64,000 bases of DNA from Anniella stebbinsi (GCA_029215795.1 JARDYH010000005.1:33486001-33550000); one strand, 5' to 3'; positions 35,831 through 47,198 are shown, numbered from the stretch's first letter. Numbers and translations are program-made. The notes: generated by a model from the letters alone, not told the origin.

Positions 35831-36214
35831 GTGGCTGTCTTCACAGCACCAGGTTGGCGCCGCTTCCCTCCTCAACCCTGCACTTCCCCTCTCCTGGGGA
35901 GGTGTCAGGTAATCCTGACACCAAGGAGGGAGTGTGGGGTTCCTGGGCAGCCATCTAAGTCCTAGAGCCGTCCCCGACCTCTTTCTGCTGGAAGGCAACC
36001 AATCGCTGCTCGCCTTCCACCAGGCTCCGCCCCCCAGGATGGCCATGGATTGGCCAAGGAGCGATGTTACACGGTCAATCCCTGATGTTTTCAAATCAGA
36101 ACATCATGGGGGAAGCCGTTGCTGTGAAGCTGCGCCTGCATCATCTAACTGATGGGGCGCAGATCTACAGCCACCGTGGGGCTTTCCCCATGTGTAGACA
36201 GTCCCCCGTACTCC
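35831..36214. mobile_element. DNA element, 'CAGCCACCGTGGGGCT' family
   Basis: Shares its left zone (AGCACCAGGTTGGCGCCGC) and right zone (CAGCCACCGTGGGGCTTT, GTAGACAGTCCCC) with 46790-47198. It begins at the exact 5' breakpoint of the CR1 copy, so it either truncated it or inserted at its end. Non-coding. Confidence 0.65.
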
Positions 36215-36349
36215 AAACACAGTTTTGTTTGGACTAGTAATGACCAGACCAGCCCATAGCCAGAAAAGTTCTGGCAAGAGGAGGTCGAAGGGAATAAAAA
36301 TGGGTAGGTAAATCAAAGCAGAACAAGCAGAGATGAAGTTGAAGTTATT

Positions 36350-36462
36350 TAGGGTGCAATCCTATGTATATTTAGACAGAAAAAGTTTTATAACTCTCAG
36401 CATTCCCCAGTCAGCATAGAGTTGTAGGACTCCTTTCTGTCTGAACATGGATAGGATTGCGT
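36350..36462. mobile_element. Palindromic MITE, 'GGGTGCAATCCTATGC' family
   Basis: AGGGTGCAATCCTATG at the left, ATAGGATTGCG at the right. Mirrored TTAGACAGAAAAAG / CTTTCTGTCTGAAC arms. Confidence 0.78.
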
Positions 36463-36467
36463 TCTTT

Positions 36468-36547
36468 AGCTGCAATCCTATGCTCACCTATCTGGGAGTA
36501 AGACCCAATAAATTGAGTGGACTTGCATAGGAATGCACTGTTAATCT
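36468..36547. mobile_element. Short repeat, same family as 24.6 kb
   Basis: GCTGCAATCCTATGCTCACC at the left and GCATAGGAATGCACTG at the right. Adjacent to the MITE at 36350-36462. Confidence 0.62.
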
Positions 36548-38348
36548 ATTAAACTTTTCATACTATTGCTTTTGGCCCCACCCACCATTGGAACCATGCT
36601 CCTGAGAGCTCCTCTGAAGTCGAATTTGGCCCTTGGACTGAAAGGGGTTCCCCACTGCAGGCTTACACCTTGTTTATTAAGATGAAAACTGACAAGTCAA
36701 AGAAGGGGTCTTGACTTTGGCCGAAAGGCTCAGCCTCCCTGTGGCTACACCCCTAGCACAACACCACTCTGCACTGCCTGCATCAGGAGTGCACTCATAA
36801 CAGCCTCTGCCTGGAAGTGCCTGAACTTTTGTCCTGATTGAGTAAATGTTAATTTAGAAATGGGATTTATAAAGCACTTGATTTTCCTTGGCTTTAGGCC
36901 AGCTGACCTCCATAGGAACAACTTGTGTGTCTTAATCAAAAGTCTATCCCTGCCAAATATTCTGGTTTGGCTTGCTCTGCTGAAAACAGACTGCGTACCT
37001 CCTACTGGAGATCTCACCATGTCAGTGAGATGAACGCCTAGCTCTTGGTTGAGACATATAATCGATCACTATTTCCACAACCCATCTCGGTTTATGTTTG
37101 GATGGCTACACTTGCAGCCTGATGAGAGAACTGATTTAAGGTGGCATTTGCTTGCAAGACTTGAGAAAGTGCATTATGATATTAATATGCAAAAGCAGCC
37201 TCCATCTAGGAGTTCATATTTCACAACACCTCCCACAGCTGTTGGTAGGATTACATTGCCTACTCATACAGCTCTGACTGCAAGTCCTTCGGCCAAGAGC
37301 TCAGCAGTAATAAAATATATCTGGCAGAATGCTGCTTAAAACCACTATTTTAGTCCCTTACTTTGAATAAGAAAGGGAAGCTACACCCCTGGTGTGCAGG
37401 CAGTAGCAGGAGAGATGCTGAACTCTCCGGGCAAATTCCATTGTTATCTTTTAGCTTCTCTTGAAATTCCTCAGGTTATTTTGCCTGTGGAGAGACCTTG
37501 GAATTCTTTGCCCAAACACGTGACTCCAAATGTTCCTTTAGCCATAATTCAGTGCTAGGGAACTGATGTGTCTTAGTTATTTTACAGAGGAAACTCCTCT
37601 ATTTGAACAACATAGTCCAGGCCAAGTCCAGGTTTAAGAACCATGAGAAGAAGGGAGAGCAGGGAGAGGCCTTGAAGTTGCCCATCCACAGTTAGCACCT
37701 GCAGGCTACAGAGTCAGCAGGTCACAGGTCAGCTGGATACAGTGTTCTCCATTATGGTGAGATGCACTGGGAAAACATCTCAAGAAAATCATCCTAATTC
37801 TTTTAATTTAAACATTTCAGCATTACGGATGTTGTTGGGTTTAATGGAAATCAATCCCTAAAACGTCAAAGCATTTGTCAGGCTCTATGGCAGGGATGGG
37901 CAACATCTGGCTCTCCAGATGTTGTTGGGTTGCAACCCCCATCAGCCAAATTGGAGGCCAGATTTTGGTTGAACTGTAACTTCCCCTTCCCCTGGAGCTA
38001 GATACAGTACTGCCCCACCCCTACATACCCCTGCATTGTGGTGGATGCAAAATGGGGCCCAGCCTGCCTTCACAATTGATGCTGTTGCCACTTGCAGTGG
38101 CAGCACAACCCCCTTCCACGCACGCACACACACACACAAAACCTTTACAAAAAAAAAAGATTCTTTGCTAGATGCCCTGGCAATGGTGAGCCCTGTTGAG
38201 AATTTCCTGTTGAGAATAGGGTGAAGAATTTCAAGAGGCCATTTGTGCACAGCTCTAATGTATCCTTCAAAATTAAAAACCAACAATAAAATTTGAAAAT
38301 ATTCAGAAAAGGAACAGGGATTGGAGGAATCCCCTCATATCTCATTAA
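36548..38348. other. Gene-free stretch
   Basis: Unique-looking DNA with a half MITE at 37890 and a small (CA)n at 38119-38139. Confidence 0.5.
37890..37950. mobile_element. Half copy of the 'CAACCTGGTG...' MITE
   Basis: Left arm only (GGGATGGGCAACATCTGGC, then CTCCAGATGTTGTTGGG). Confidence 0.65.
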
Positions 38349-38514
38349 TAGGGTAACCAGATAAAATCCAGGTCAGGGCTCATGTAACTTTAATAGTTGT
38401 AGAGAAAAGGGAATTTCAGCCAGTGTCATTTGTATGCAATTAGTCCCTGGTGAAATTCCATCACAACAGTTAAAGTTGCAGGGGCCCTGCCTTCTTTTGT
38501 ATATGGTCATTCTA
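38349..38514. mobile_element. hAT-like MITE, monomer
   Basis: 166 bases, TAGGGTAACCAGAT at the left and ATATGGTCATTCTA at the right. Corresponds to one unit of the dimers, with a small deletion in the middle. Confidence 0.8.
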
Positions 38515-39102
38515 GTCAAACCGTTTGCAGATTTTCGAAGAATGGGTCTTCCTGAGACACTACCAAGACAAGACAAAACGAAACACACATCCATCCAGCA
38601 TCAGCTTCAGGGTTTGGAGGGCCCTTGGGCAAGACACCCTCAATGGTCCTCCTCCCTCAGTGAGTCTACCTTCCCACCACCCCTGTCACCAGCTGTGGTT
38701 GCTTCTCATCCTCTTTCTCATCACTGCTACCACTTTCTTGCTTGACAAGCAGAGAGCCAGGTGAGGAAGTAGGCCATGGCATTGACTGAACCTCCTTTTC
38801 ACCACCACCAACGTCTGAGCCAGAGGCAGAGGTGGATGAGAGGTAGGTGAAGAGGAGCAGCAGTTCCAGAGGGCTCTTCTCAGTGGGCCCCTGCTGGGGT
38901 GTGGGTACCTCACCTACCCTTCATGCTGGGCCTGCCCCCATCCTAAAATGTACCAGAAGGGATGCAGAGAGAACTCTGGACCAAGAACAAAGAAAACGAA
39001 CCACGGACAAAGGCTTACCCTTTCTTCAGTTCTGCACTGTTAATCTTGTTCAACACATGGGACCTGATGAAGTGAGAGTGAGTGTTTCAATTAAGGTAAT
39101 GT
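38515..39102. other. Gene-free stretch
   Basis: Slightly GC-rich with overlapping open frames of 75-103 codons and no motif. 38820-38935 shares 'gggccccctgctggggtgtg'-like words with 34520-34570. Confidence 0.4.
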
Positions 39103-39240
39103 AAGGGCGCGATCCTATGCGTGTTAGACAGGGAAAAAAAGTCCTAGAACACCCAGCATGCTCCAGACAGCCATGCTGGGGCATGCTTGGAGTTGTAGGA
39201 TTTTTCTTTCTGTCTAAACTTGCATAGGATTGCACCCTAA
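39103..39240. mobile_element. Palindromic MITE, 'GGGTGCAATCCTATGC' family
   Basis: Full 138-base copy, AAGGGCGCGATCCTATGCG to GCATAGGATTGCACCCTAA. It sits directly before the L2-tail hairpin at 39256. Confidence 0.8.
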
Positions 39241-39255
39241 TTCTGGTTACTCAAA

Positions 39256-39336
39256 ACTGCTGTGGAAAAGTGGTATAGAAATATTACTAATACAAATAGT
39301 ATTAGTAATATTTCTATACCACTTTTCCACAGCAGT
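39256..39336. repeat. Perfect hairpin of two L2 tails
   Basis: Arms of 38 bases (39256-39293, 39299-39336) without a mismatch around the loop AAATA. The arm text (AAAGTGGTATAGAAATATTA) matches the terminal 3'UTR of the L2 copies, so two L2 ends are joined tail to tail. Confidence 0.95.
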
Positions 39337-39610
39337 CATCAAGTCAATGTACAACAAATCAAACCAAACAATGGTAATATAACATAAAGCTCACCAACAA
39401 ATCCATATTCTTGACACTATTCAGAAGTACTTCTAACCAAGTGACATGTATTTCCTTCAAAGTAAGTATGGTTAGGGTTGAAATGACAGGACTGTGAGCC
39501 CAAATGTTCCCGTTCTGTTGTGGTTGCTGCTTCTGCAGGAAATCTATATCTGGAGTTGTGCCATTAGAGCAGACATGGGGAGAGAAGTGTGAGGACAGCC
39601 GGACTGGGGG

Positions 39611-39646
39611 TGGAGATGGAGATGGAGATGGAGATGGAGAGATGGA
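39611..39646 (+). repeat. (GGAGAT)n hexamer repeat
   Basis: Four to five GGAGAT units. Confidence 0.93.
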
Positions 39647-39965
39647 TCCCTCTTCTCCTGATTCAGAAGCCAATTTAAAAACAAAGGGGGATCTCTTGGT
39701 TGACACCGGGCAACCCTATTCCAGCAACCTGAGAACACAAAGTAAATTGACACAGTTCTTAGCACACCCCTTACTCCCAGCAACATGCTGATTTGGCACC
39801 ACGATAGGCAGAATCAAGCTGGTGGAAGGGGGGGGGGGTGAATACAGAACTGTGTTCTGTCCAATTGCCTGATACTGGTGTTGCAATCATCCTCTATGCG
39901 GACAAAGCTCTGGCTCTCTGGAAAACAGCCAAGGGACTGTAGTGCCATTGCTAGAGATGCTGATC

Positions 39966-41558
39966 TAGGGTGATCATATGGAAAGGAAGACAGGGCTCCT
40001 GTATCTTTAACAGTTGTATTGAAAAGGGAATTTCAGCAGGTGTTATTTGTATGCATGCAGGACCTGCTGAAATCCCCTCTTTATCACCACAGTTAAAGCT
40101 AGGGGTGTGCACGGACCCCCCGGATCGGATCGGGACCCGGATCGGGACCTCCAATTTTGTCACGGACCGGTTCGGACAAAATCGGAGGCCCCCCGGACCG
40201 GATCGAGTCCAATCCCGACCCAAAAATCGTAAATTTTTGGATCGGCCGCCATTTTTTTCCCCATAGACTTGCATTGCAATGCAAGTCTATGAGGAAAAAA
40301 TGGCGGCGGGTGGGTGAGGGGGGGCCTAACTCCCTCCCTCCCCCGGGGCCGTCCGCTGTGGACAGCCCCGGCAGGTAAGCCCCCTCCCCCGCGCTCCCTA
40401 CCCCCCCTGGGGCCGTCCGCTTCCATCCGCTGGCGCCCACGGGCGCCAGCGGATAGAAGCGGACGGCTCCGGGGGGGGGGGGGTAAGCCCCCTTCCCCGC
40501 CACTGCTTACCTTCTCGGCCCGTCCGCTCCCGTCCGGCACCGGCGGCTACTACCAGCGGGCTCCGCGGCCTACTCTCGAGTAGCGCGCCGGGTGATGACA
40601 TCACCCGGCGCGCCACCCTGGAGTAGGCCGCGGAGCCCGCTGGTAGTAGTCGCCGGCGCCGGACGGGAGCGGCCGGGCCGGGAAGGTAAGGGCCCCCCTC
40701 CCCCCCTCCGCGCACCCCCTGCTTACCTTCTCGGCCCATCCGCTCCCGTCCGGCGCTGGCGGCTACTACCAGCGGGCTCCGCGGCCTGCTCCAGGGTGGC
40801 GCGCCGGGTGATGTCAGTGGCGGGGAAGGGGGCTTACCCCCCCCCCCGGAGCCGTCCGCTTCTATCCGCTGGCGCCCCTCCCCCCTCCGCGCGCCCCCTC
40901 CTCCCCTCCACGCACCCCCTGCTTACCTTCTCGGCCCGTCCGCTCCCGTCCGGCGCCGGCGGCTACTACCAGCGGGCTCCACGGCCTGCTCTAGAGTAGC
41001 GCGCCGGGTGATGACATCACCCGGCGCGCCACCCTGGAGCAGGCCGCGGAGCCCGCTGGTAGTAGCTGCTAGTGCCGGACGGGAGCGGACGGGCCGACAA
41101 GGTAAGCGCTCCCCTCCTCCCCCCCCGCTGTCCACTTTCATCGGCGGGCGCCCGCTGGCGCCCGCCAATGGAAGCAGCGGTGGGCGCCAGTGGGCGCCCG
41201 CCGATCCGCCGATCCGCCGAACCGGTTCGGAGCCTTTTCGGACCGGTTCGGATTGGATCGGCCGATCCAGCTGCGGGATCGGAAATCGGATAATTTATCC
41301 GATTTCCCACTGGACCGGACTCAGATCGTGGATCGGGTCCGATCCAGTGCACATCCCTAGTTAAAGCTGCAGGAGCCCTACCTAGCATGACCAGAGACAA
41401 AAGAGGGCAGGCAGGGCTCCTGCAGCTTTAACTGTGGTGATGATGAGGGAATTTCACCAGATGCTGCATGCATACAAATAACACCTGTTGAAATTCCCTT
41501 TTCTATGCAACTGTTAAAGATACAAGAGCCCTGTCCTCCTTTTCACATGGTCAGCCTA
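39966..41558. mobile_element. hAT-like MITE dimer, split by a nested 1.26-kb element
   Basis: The left part 39966-40099 and right part 41360-41558 together make one inverted-dimer MITE. The interruption is the CpG-rich element 40100-41359, and the host sequence GTTAAAGC is present on both sides of it. Confidence 0.88.
40100..41359. mobile_element. CpG-rich hAT-like element nested in a MITE
   Basis: 1260 bases with ends TAGGGGTGTGCAC and GTGCACATCCCTA and a perfect 8-bp target duplication GTTAAAGC (40092-40099 and 41360-41367). The subterminal parts are GATCGG-rich. The core is very CpG-rich and built from repeated, mutually inverted blocks: the 'gcgggctccgcggcctgctc' unit occurs several times, around GGGTGATGACATCACCC. 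It carries several GTAAGC splice-donor-like sites on both strands (for example 40372-40380, 40505-40513, 41099-41107). No transposase frame; short open frames here are by-products of GC content. Confidence 0.9.
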
Positions 41559-41618
41559 GTTTACCTATTTGTAGCACATTCTATTGAGATGTAGTGCTCC
41601 TAAATGCCAAATGTGTTA

Positions 41619-41973
41619 GGCCCCCTCCACAAGGATGCGCTTTTGCGCCCGGTTCGGCGATTATGCGCATTATCGCGGAGGCGCATTTACTCCTAATCCC
41701 TCTGCACGGGAGGCGGCGAGAGGCGGCGAAGCGCATTAATTGATGTCCAAAAAGCGCTTTACAAGAAGTTAATGCGCATAATCGCTTGTTCACACGGCAA
41801 AAATGCGCTTTAACGGCCGGAGCAAAATAAAAGTCGCTATTTAACGCGCATTCGATAATGCGCATAATCCGGGAGATAACACGCCTCTACGCCCGTTTTG
41901 CGCTCCGCTGGTGTGGAGGTAAAATTTATAATGAGCCTTCAAAGAGCATTAAACCTCTCTTGTGGAGGTAGCC
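41619..41973. mobile_element. PIF/Harbinger-like MITE, 355 bases, TTA duplication
   Basis: Ends GGCCCCCTCCACAAGG and CTTGTGGAGGTAGCC with TTA on both sides (41616-41618 and 41974-41976). Exactly the same length as the copy at 32.2 kb. Many GCGCAT/ATGCGC words throughout. Confidence 0.87.
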
Positions 41974-42063
41974 TTAGTTGCATTGGATTCCTGGGAGAAG
42001 GCATGAGTGACCATTGACCAAAAGCTGGTTGTTAACTTTTTCACAAGGGCATGGAACTTGGAC

Positions 42064-42160
42064 CTATTATTATTATTATTATTATTATTAATTTTATTCC
42101 ATTTATATACCACCCCATAGCTGTAGCTCTCTGGGCGGTTTACAAAAATTAAAAACATTG
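42064..42160 (-). mobile_element. L2 3'-tail fragment, reverse orientation
   Basis: The minus strand reads the L2 terminal 3'UTR (ccgcccagagagctacagct) followed by an (AAT)n tail. It begins about 90 bases after the Harbinger-like element at 41619-41973. Confidence 0.78.
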
Positions 42161-42339
42161 AACACTGTTCACTGCCTGCCTGCCACTGTAAATTTTACAT
42201 AGGATGTGATGTAGGTGGGTGCCATGTCACACAAGAAGCCTGAGCTTCACCTCATTTTTGTGCTGGAAGGATCAGATATATAGACATCCCAGATATATGG
42301 ACATCCCAAACAAGTCACACATTGCAGGATACACATTGT

Positions 42340-43045
42340 CATGTCCTGTCCTGTCCTGCCCCCACCCTCACCCCATGCTCAGGCAGGGCTGGGGGCTAGC
42401 AAATCAGTGGCTGACGTACAACAGAAAAGCAAACAGAGCCAACAGGATAAGTCAGATACAAAGTAACAAATAGCAAGCCAGGCAGTACAGATATAAGCAT
42501 AAGCAAAGGAAGTACTCAAATCCAGGCCAAGATCATCTACAGAGAGGGATCCAAACAGGAAATAGGGTATGCAGAAATCAAACACAAATGCTATTTCCAG
42601 CAGCTCCTGAAAGCTTCTACTGGGCTTTTTATCCTGAAGATGTCAGAGCTTCACCCAAGTCCCAGCTTCAGTCATTCACTTTGATTGCAGAGAGTCTTCC
42701 CCATGAGGAGGACCCTCTGCTCTCAAGTAGACCTTGTTGGATCCTGGTACTTCATCAAAGGTCTCTGAGTTGGGCCTGCCTCCTCTGGTGCTGATGCTCC
42801 CTGGGACTATGGGGGTGCTTAGCTTCCTCCTTTGAGGCTGACCCCCTCTTCCTGAGGGGCTGGGACCTCCGTGGACTCCTCTATGGGCTCAGACATGTGT
42901 TGTGGAGCATGCCCTGGCAGAGCCTGGGAATCATCCTCCGTTGGGGTCTCTAAATCATCATCCTCAGAGGAGGAACCTTCTGATGGTGGTATGGCACACA
43001 TGGTAATGATCTCACACACAGGTCTGTGTACCACAGGACAAGATA
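42340..43045 (-). other. Unclassified repeat-like stretch with acidic open frame
   Basis: The minus strand 43034-42819 is open and reads an acidic, Ser/Pro-rich text (S-S-S-E-D-D-D-L-E, then E-P-I-E-E-S). The rest looks like an untranslated region or LTR. A similar acidic frame sits at 11548-11820. No protease, integrase or RT motif nearby, so neither an LTR element nor a host exon can be claimed. Confidence 0.3.
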
Positions 43046-43053
43046 GGTTAGCC

Positions 43054-43225
43054 TAGCGTGACCATATGGAAAGGAGGACAAGGCTCCTGCAGCTTTAACT
43101 GTTGTGATGAAGAGGGAATTTCATCAGGTGCTGCATGCATACAAATGACATTTGCTGAAATTCCCTTTTTAATACAACTGTTAAAGATACAGGAGCCCTG
43201 TCCTACTTTTCATATGGTCACCCTA
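43054..43225. mobile_element. hAT-like MITE, monomer with target duplication
   Basis: 172 bases, flanked by GGTTAGCC and GGTTGGCC (7 of 8). Its left arm is of the 'CTGCAGCTTTAACTGTTGTG' type and its right arm of the 'TTAAAGATACAGGAG' type, i.e. the second unit of the dimer form. Confidence 0.87.
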
Positions 43226-43423
43226 GGTTGGCCAGATTCACGCACTGTGAATGGACTCTAACATGATCCACCACATGACTCTCCCTTTGTCCTTAACACA
43301 ACTAGTACAGTGAACCAGTCACCCATCAAATCAAGCCCATCTGTATCCATTTGACCTTTGGATTAAACTGGAAACCAGATGTTCTTCTAAGACTATAGCC
43401 TGTAAGATTCTGCTCAATATGAA

Positions 43424-43588
43424 TATGGGTGACCATATGAAAAGGAGGACAGGGCTCTTGTATCTTTAACAGTTGCAAAGAAAAGGGAATTTCAACAGGT
43501 GTCATTTGTATGCATGCAGCACTTGGTGAAATTCCCTCTTCATCACAACAGTTAAATCTGCAGGAGCCTTGCCCTCTTTTGTATCAAA
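43424..43588. mobile_element. hAT-like MITE, right end lost
   Basis: Starts GGGTGACCATATG and runs through one unit, but ends at 'ctcttttgtatc' without the GGTCACCCTA terminus. Confidence 0.78.
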
Positions 43589-44426
43589 TTATTCCCTGTC
43601 ATTGTGACAGATGGAGGAACTGAGCTACATGTCAGTGTAGCCCACACAGGTTATCTGTCATGGAGTTGAGATCTTAATGATCCATGTCTCAAAGTTATCA
43701 GTCTCAGTAATATAATCAGCAATGCTGACTGTGTACTCCCATCTGTCAAAATGAAAACGTCCACCACATTCACATATAAAAGGCTTATTATTATTTTTAA
43801 AAAGGCCCTTGATTTCAGTTGATTTCAACCCTAAGTATCTAATCCTCATTGTTCCAAAGAATTAAGGCTCAGTGAATCAGGCTGAGAGAAACATGCATTT
43901 GAATTCTAATTAAATGGTAGGATAGATGGAGATGTACATTCAACTGCAAAATAACTGTTTCCCAAGTTTGATCCTGCATCGACTATATCTAAAAGTGTGA
44001 ATGCAGGTGCATTAACAAGAAGGGAGGCACTCTTGCTATCAGTTACTCATAGCTAGTTCTCCTCCTCCTCCTCCTCCTCCACCCCCCCACCATATCCACA
44101 TCCAAAACTAGGAGTCTGAAATTGGGGGACTTGGGTACATGGCTTCTTGAATTTATAAGGAAGATGCTAAACTGAAAATATTGGATGTTATGACTGATAC
44201 TTTGTTGGATATATGTTCCCCACTGTCTTCCACCTCACCATAGTGGTGAAGTTGTGTTTAGTTAGCACGTTTTACTACCATTACTTTACTGACTGGGAGT
44301 GCTTTGCATGTTTCCTACATAGAAAAGCATTTCCATGTAGGAAAAAGCAACAAAATTCCTCTGCCATTATCATGCGCAGTGGTTGCAGATTCCCTGCCCA
44401 ATTACACTATGGAGGGGCTGTATGTG

Positions 44427-44428
<2 letters not shown>
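43589..44428. other. Gene-free, low-repeat stretch
   Basis: 43640-43990 looks unique and AT-rich. A (CTC)n run sits at 44060-44082. No exon. Confidence 0.4.

Positions 44429-44475
<47 letters not shown>
44429..44475 (+). repeat. (TC)n microsatellite
   Basis: About 47 bases of uninterrupted TC dinucleotides. Confidence 0.97.
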
Positions 44476-44480
<5 letters not shown>

Positions 44481-44684
44481 GGTAGGAAGCTGCAGCTCAT
44501 TGTGACTTCACAACGTGTGTGTACACATGCACTGCAGTGAAATACTGTGTTCTTGTCATGCGTGACAATTTACCCATGGCCTTCATATGCAATTCCCACA
44601 TCAAAATGTTTTCCATTTATGAACGGCATACCCTGTGAAGCAGGAAGGGAGAATAAGGATGTAGGAAGAGTCCCATCTCTTACT

Positions 44685-44998
44685 TCCCTTTTGATTCCCC
44701 TTGGCATGTACCACTATGGAATGAGCTCCCACTGAAGCCTGGCTGGTGCCAATATTTTTCAGTGCCAGGTCAAGACTACCCTCTACTCCCAGGGATTTAA
44801 TGCTATACGATGAGGCATCTATGTCTGCTGTTTTAGAACAAATTTATTCGATAACACATTGTTTTAATTTTTCTATGTTAAAATTTTTAGACTATTTTTA
44901 TTATGCTATATTTTGTGATTTTATCAACTGTAAACTGTGCAGCAAGCTTCAGCTATGGGGTAGTATAGAAATGAAATGATGATAATGATGATGATAAC
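44685..44998 (+). mobile_element. L2 3' fragment
   Basis: Contains the L2 C-terminal coding remnant (text around 'ccactatggaatgagctccc'), a 3'UTR ending in 'ggggtagtatagaaatgaaa' and a degenerate (GAT)n tail. Coding frames are broken. Confidence 0.75.
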
Positions 44999-45695
44999 TT
45001 GGGGGGGGGGCTGTGGTTTCACATTTTTCTTTGCATCCAGACACTGCAAAAAGGTCAGAATCGTCCAGAGAGGGTCGTTCTGCTTCTGACCTTCTCCAAA
45101 GTTAGCACAAAGGGAGGGATCCCAATCTCTCTCTGTGTGTGCTGCGTCATGGATAGCTATTAAGTCCAGCCAAAATCTGTGGATCCTTGAATTGCTATTG
45201 TGACACTGGGATGTTGACTCTTATTTCAGCCAAAGAATGTTATTGTTAGGGAGACTGTGGCACGCAACCGTATAGAAGTTTCCCAAGATCAAGATTTCCC
45301 TTGAGAAAGCAAAGCAATAATTAACATTTGGCCATGAGGAATTGTAACGAAGGGAAAACACATTGTTCTCAAAATTGCAATGGCTCAAAGCACTTGCCAA
45401 ATTGAATTGAGCCCCCTGCTGTTGTCACTGAGGGTTTATTCTCTCAGCACTAATCCTGCATTCATATATAGCAGCTTATAAAGGATTTTAATAAATTCTT
45501 AAGGATTAGATGATGCATCTACTGTAATTTTGGCACATGGTAAGGACATGTTTTATTGAAGATTATAGTGAGACAAACTAAATGTGCAGACTTAATAGCA
45601 CATAATTATGTAATGGACAAAGTCCTAGTTTTTAATTATTTTTACAGAGGTTTGCAGATAAGTACATGCCAGCACTGATAAGGAGAGATTCTAAA
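44999..45695. other. Gene-free, low-repeat stretch
   Basis: 45170-45660 is repeat-free and AT-rich with TAATTA words. Candidate conserved element only. Confidence 0.35.
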
Positions 45696-46625
45696 TAGGG
45701 CTGTGTACAGATCCAGATCCCGAATCCAAAGCGGATCGGGGTGATTCAGAGCTCCAAAAACTGGATCCGAACTGGATCGGGGAGGTCCGTATCGATCTGG
45801 ATTGGATTGGTTCAGGTCCGAATCCTCTTTAAGTGTTTTCCCCCCATAGACTTGCATTGGGGAAAAGAAAGGGCTATAACTTCTTCATTTTTAAAGATAT
45901 CAAAATGAAACTTGGGCACATTGCAGATGGGCTGTAGGTACTCATATGTGCAAATTTTCAGAAACATTGGTGCAAGTGTGTAGTGGCTATGAATTTTTGA
46001 AAAATGTTCAAGAAACGCCTATAACTTCTTTATTTTTCAAGCGCCACACATGAAAGTTGGGCACATTGCAGATGGCAATGTAGATACTCATGTGTGCCAA
46101 ATTACAGACACAGAGGCGCAGGCGTTTACTCACAAGGAATTTTTAAAACTGCAGTTTTCCAGGCAATCCACAAGTGCTAGTAACTTTCTCATTTTTCAAG
46201 ATACAATCCAGACACGTAAATACTGGACAACTGTGCAATGTGCAGGTGCTTAGGCACAGGCAGCCACAGATGCAGGCAGCAGTCCACGATGAGAGCACAT
46301 GTCAGTGAGACAAAGCTTGTCTCAATTTTCTATTTCGAAGCCAAAAATGCACACCGGCCCAGCAAGGCGGGCACATTGTTTCAAAAAACAGGGGCAATGA
46401 GAGATGTTTGGGCATCCCCTCAACACAGGAAGATAGAAAGAGGATCCCTTTGGGTTCCTTCCTTCAGAATTGAGTTACTGAACTGTAAGCACAGCCAGTC
46501 ATAAATAATAATGGGAATAATAATGATAATAATAAGCAACAGATCCATGGGACTGACCCACCAAATCGGGCCCAATTTGGACCTCACAGATCTGGTGAAT
46601 CGGATCGGGGCTGTGCACAGCCCTA
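45696..46625. mobile_element. hAT-like element, TAGGGCTGTG termini
   Basis: 930 bases with ends TAGGGCTGTGTACAG and CTGTGCACAGCCCTA and flanks ATTCTAAA / ATTCTAAG. Same terminal family as the 40.1-kb element, but the interior is AT-rich and contains a diverged direct repeat ('tataacttctt...gggcacattgcagatgg' twice, near 45880-45930 and 46020-46075). No transposase recognised. Confidence 0.88.
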
Positions 46626-46789
46626 ATTCTAAGAACAAACAATTGTGAACTTTGATAGACTCAGAACCTAGCCCAAAGTTGTATCCCACCTGGGCATCGG
46701 CCCAAGCCTGGGAACTGAAACAGGCTAATAGGATTCACTGTGGCATGTCAAGGCCAAGACCCTATTGTAGTCATTTAGCTTTGAACCAA

Positions 46790-47198
46790 GGGGTTGCCTT
46801 GACAGCACCATGTTGGCGCCACGCTTCCCTAAACTCTGCAGTTTTGATCCTGTTGGGTGGCGCTGGGTGATCCAAATGCAGGTGGGAGCAATGGGTTTCT
46901 GGCAGTAATCTGAGTACTGGAGCCGCCCCTCCCCCACCCTTATCCTGGCTTCCGGTGGCTAATCGGAGGTTGCCTTCAGCCAGGGAATGACTCCGCTTTG
47001 ATGCTGGAGTGAGGTTAGATGGCGGAAGGGCCATATTTGCCTCATTCCAGCCAAAAGAGTCAGGGCAGTTCTGACTTTTTTTATTTGCAGCTTTGTGGGA
47101 AAGCCCTGCGGTGGCTTCAAGGTGGCTGTTGCATCATATAATCAACGCAGTACCATTGTGCAGCCACCGTGGGGCTTTTAAAGCATTTAGACAGCCCC
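46790..47198. mobile_element. DNA element, 'CAGCCACCGTGGGGCT' family
   Basis: GGGGTTGCCTTGACAGCACC at the left and TTTAGACAGCCCCA at the right make weak inverted ends. The interior matches the copy at 35.8 kb (GTTGGCGCC, TCTGAGTACTGGAGCCG-like, CAGCCACCGTGGGGCTTT). Confidence 0.65.

Noticed and set aside
39611..39646. CRISPR-like direct repeats
   Set aside because: Simple (GGAGAT)n hexamer repeat without spacers.
40099..41400. Overlapping open frames of 73-135 codons on both strands
   Set aside because: All are inside the nested CpG-rich element. GC-rich inverted repeats give open frames in most phases. No protein motif.
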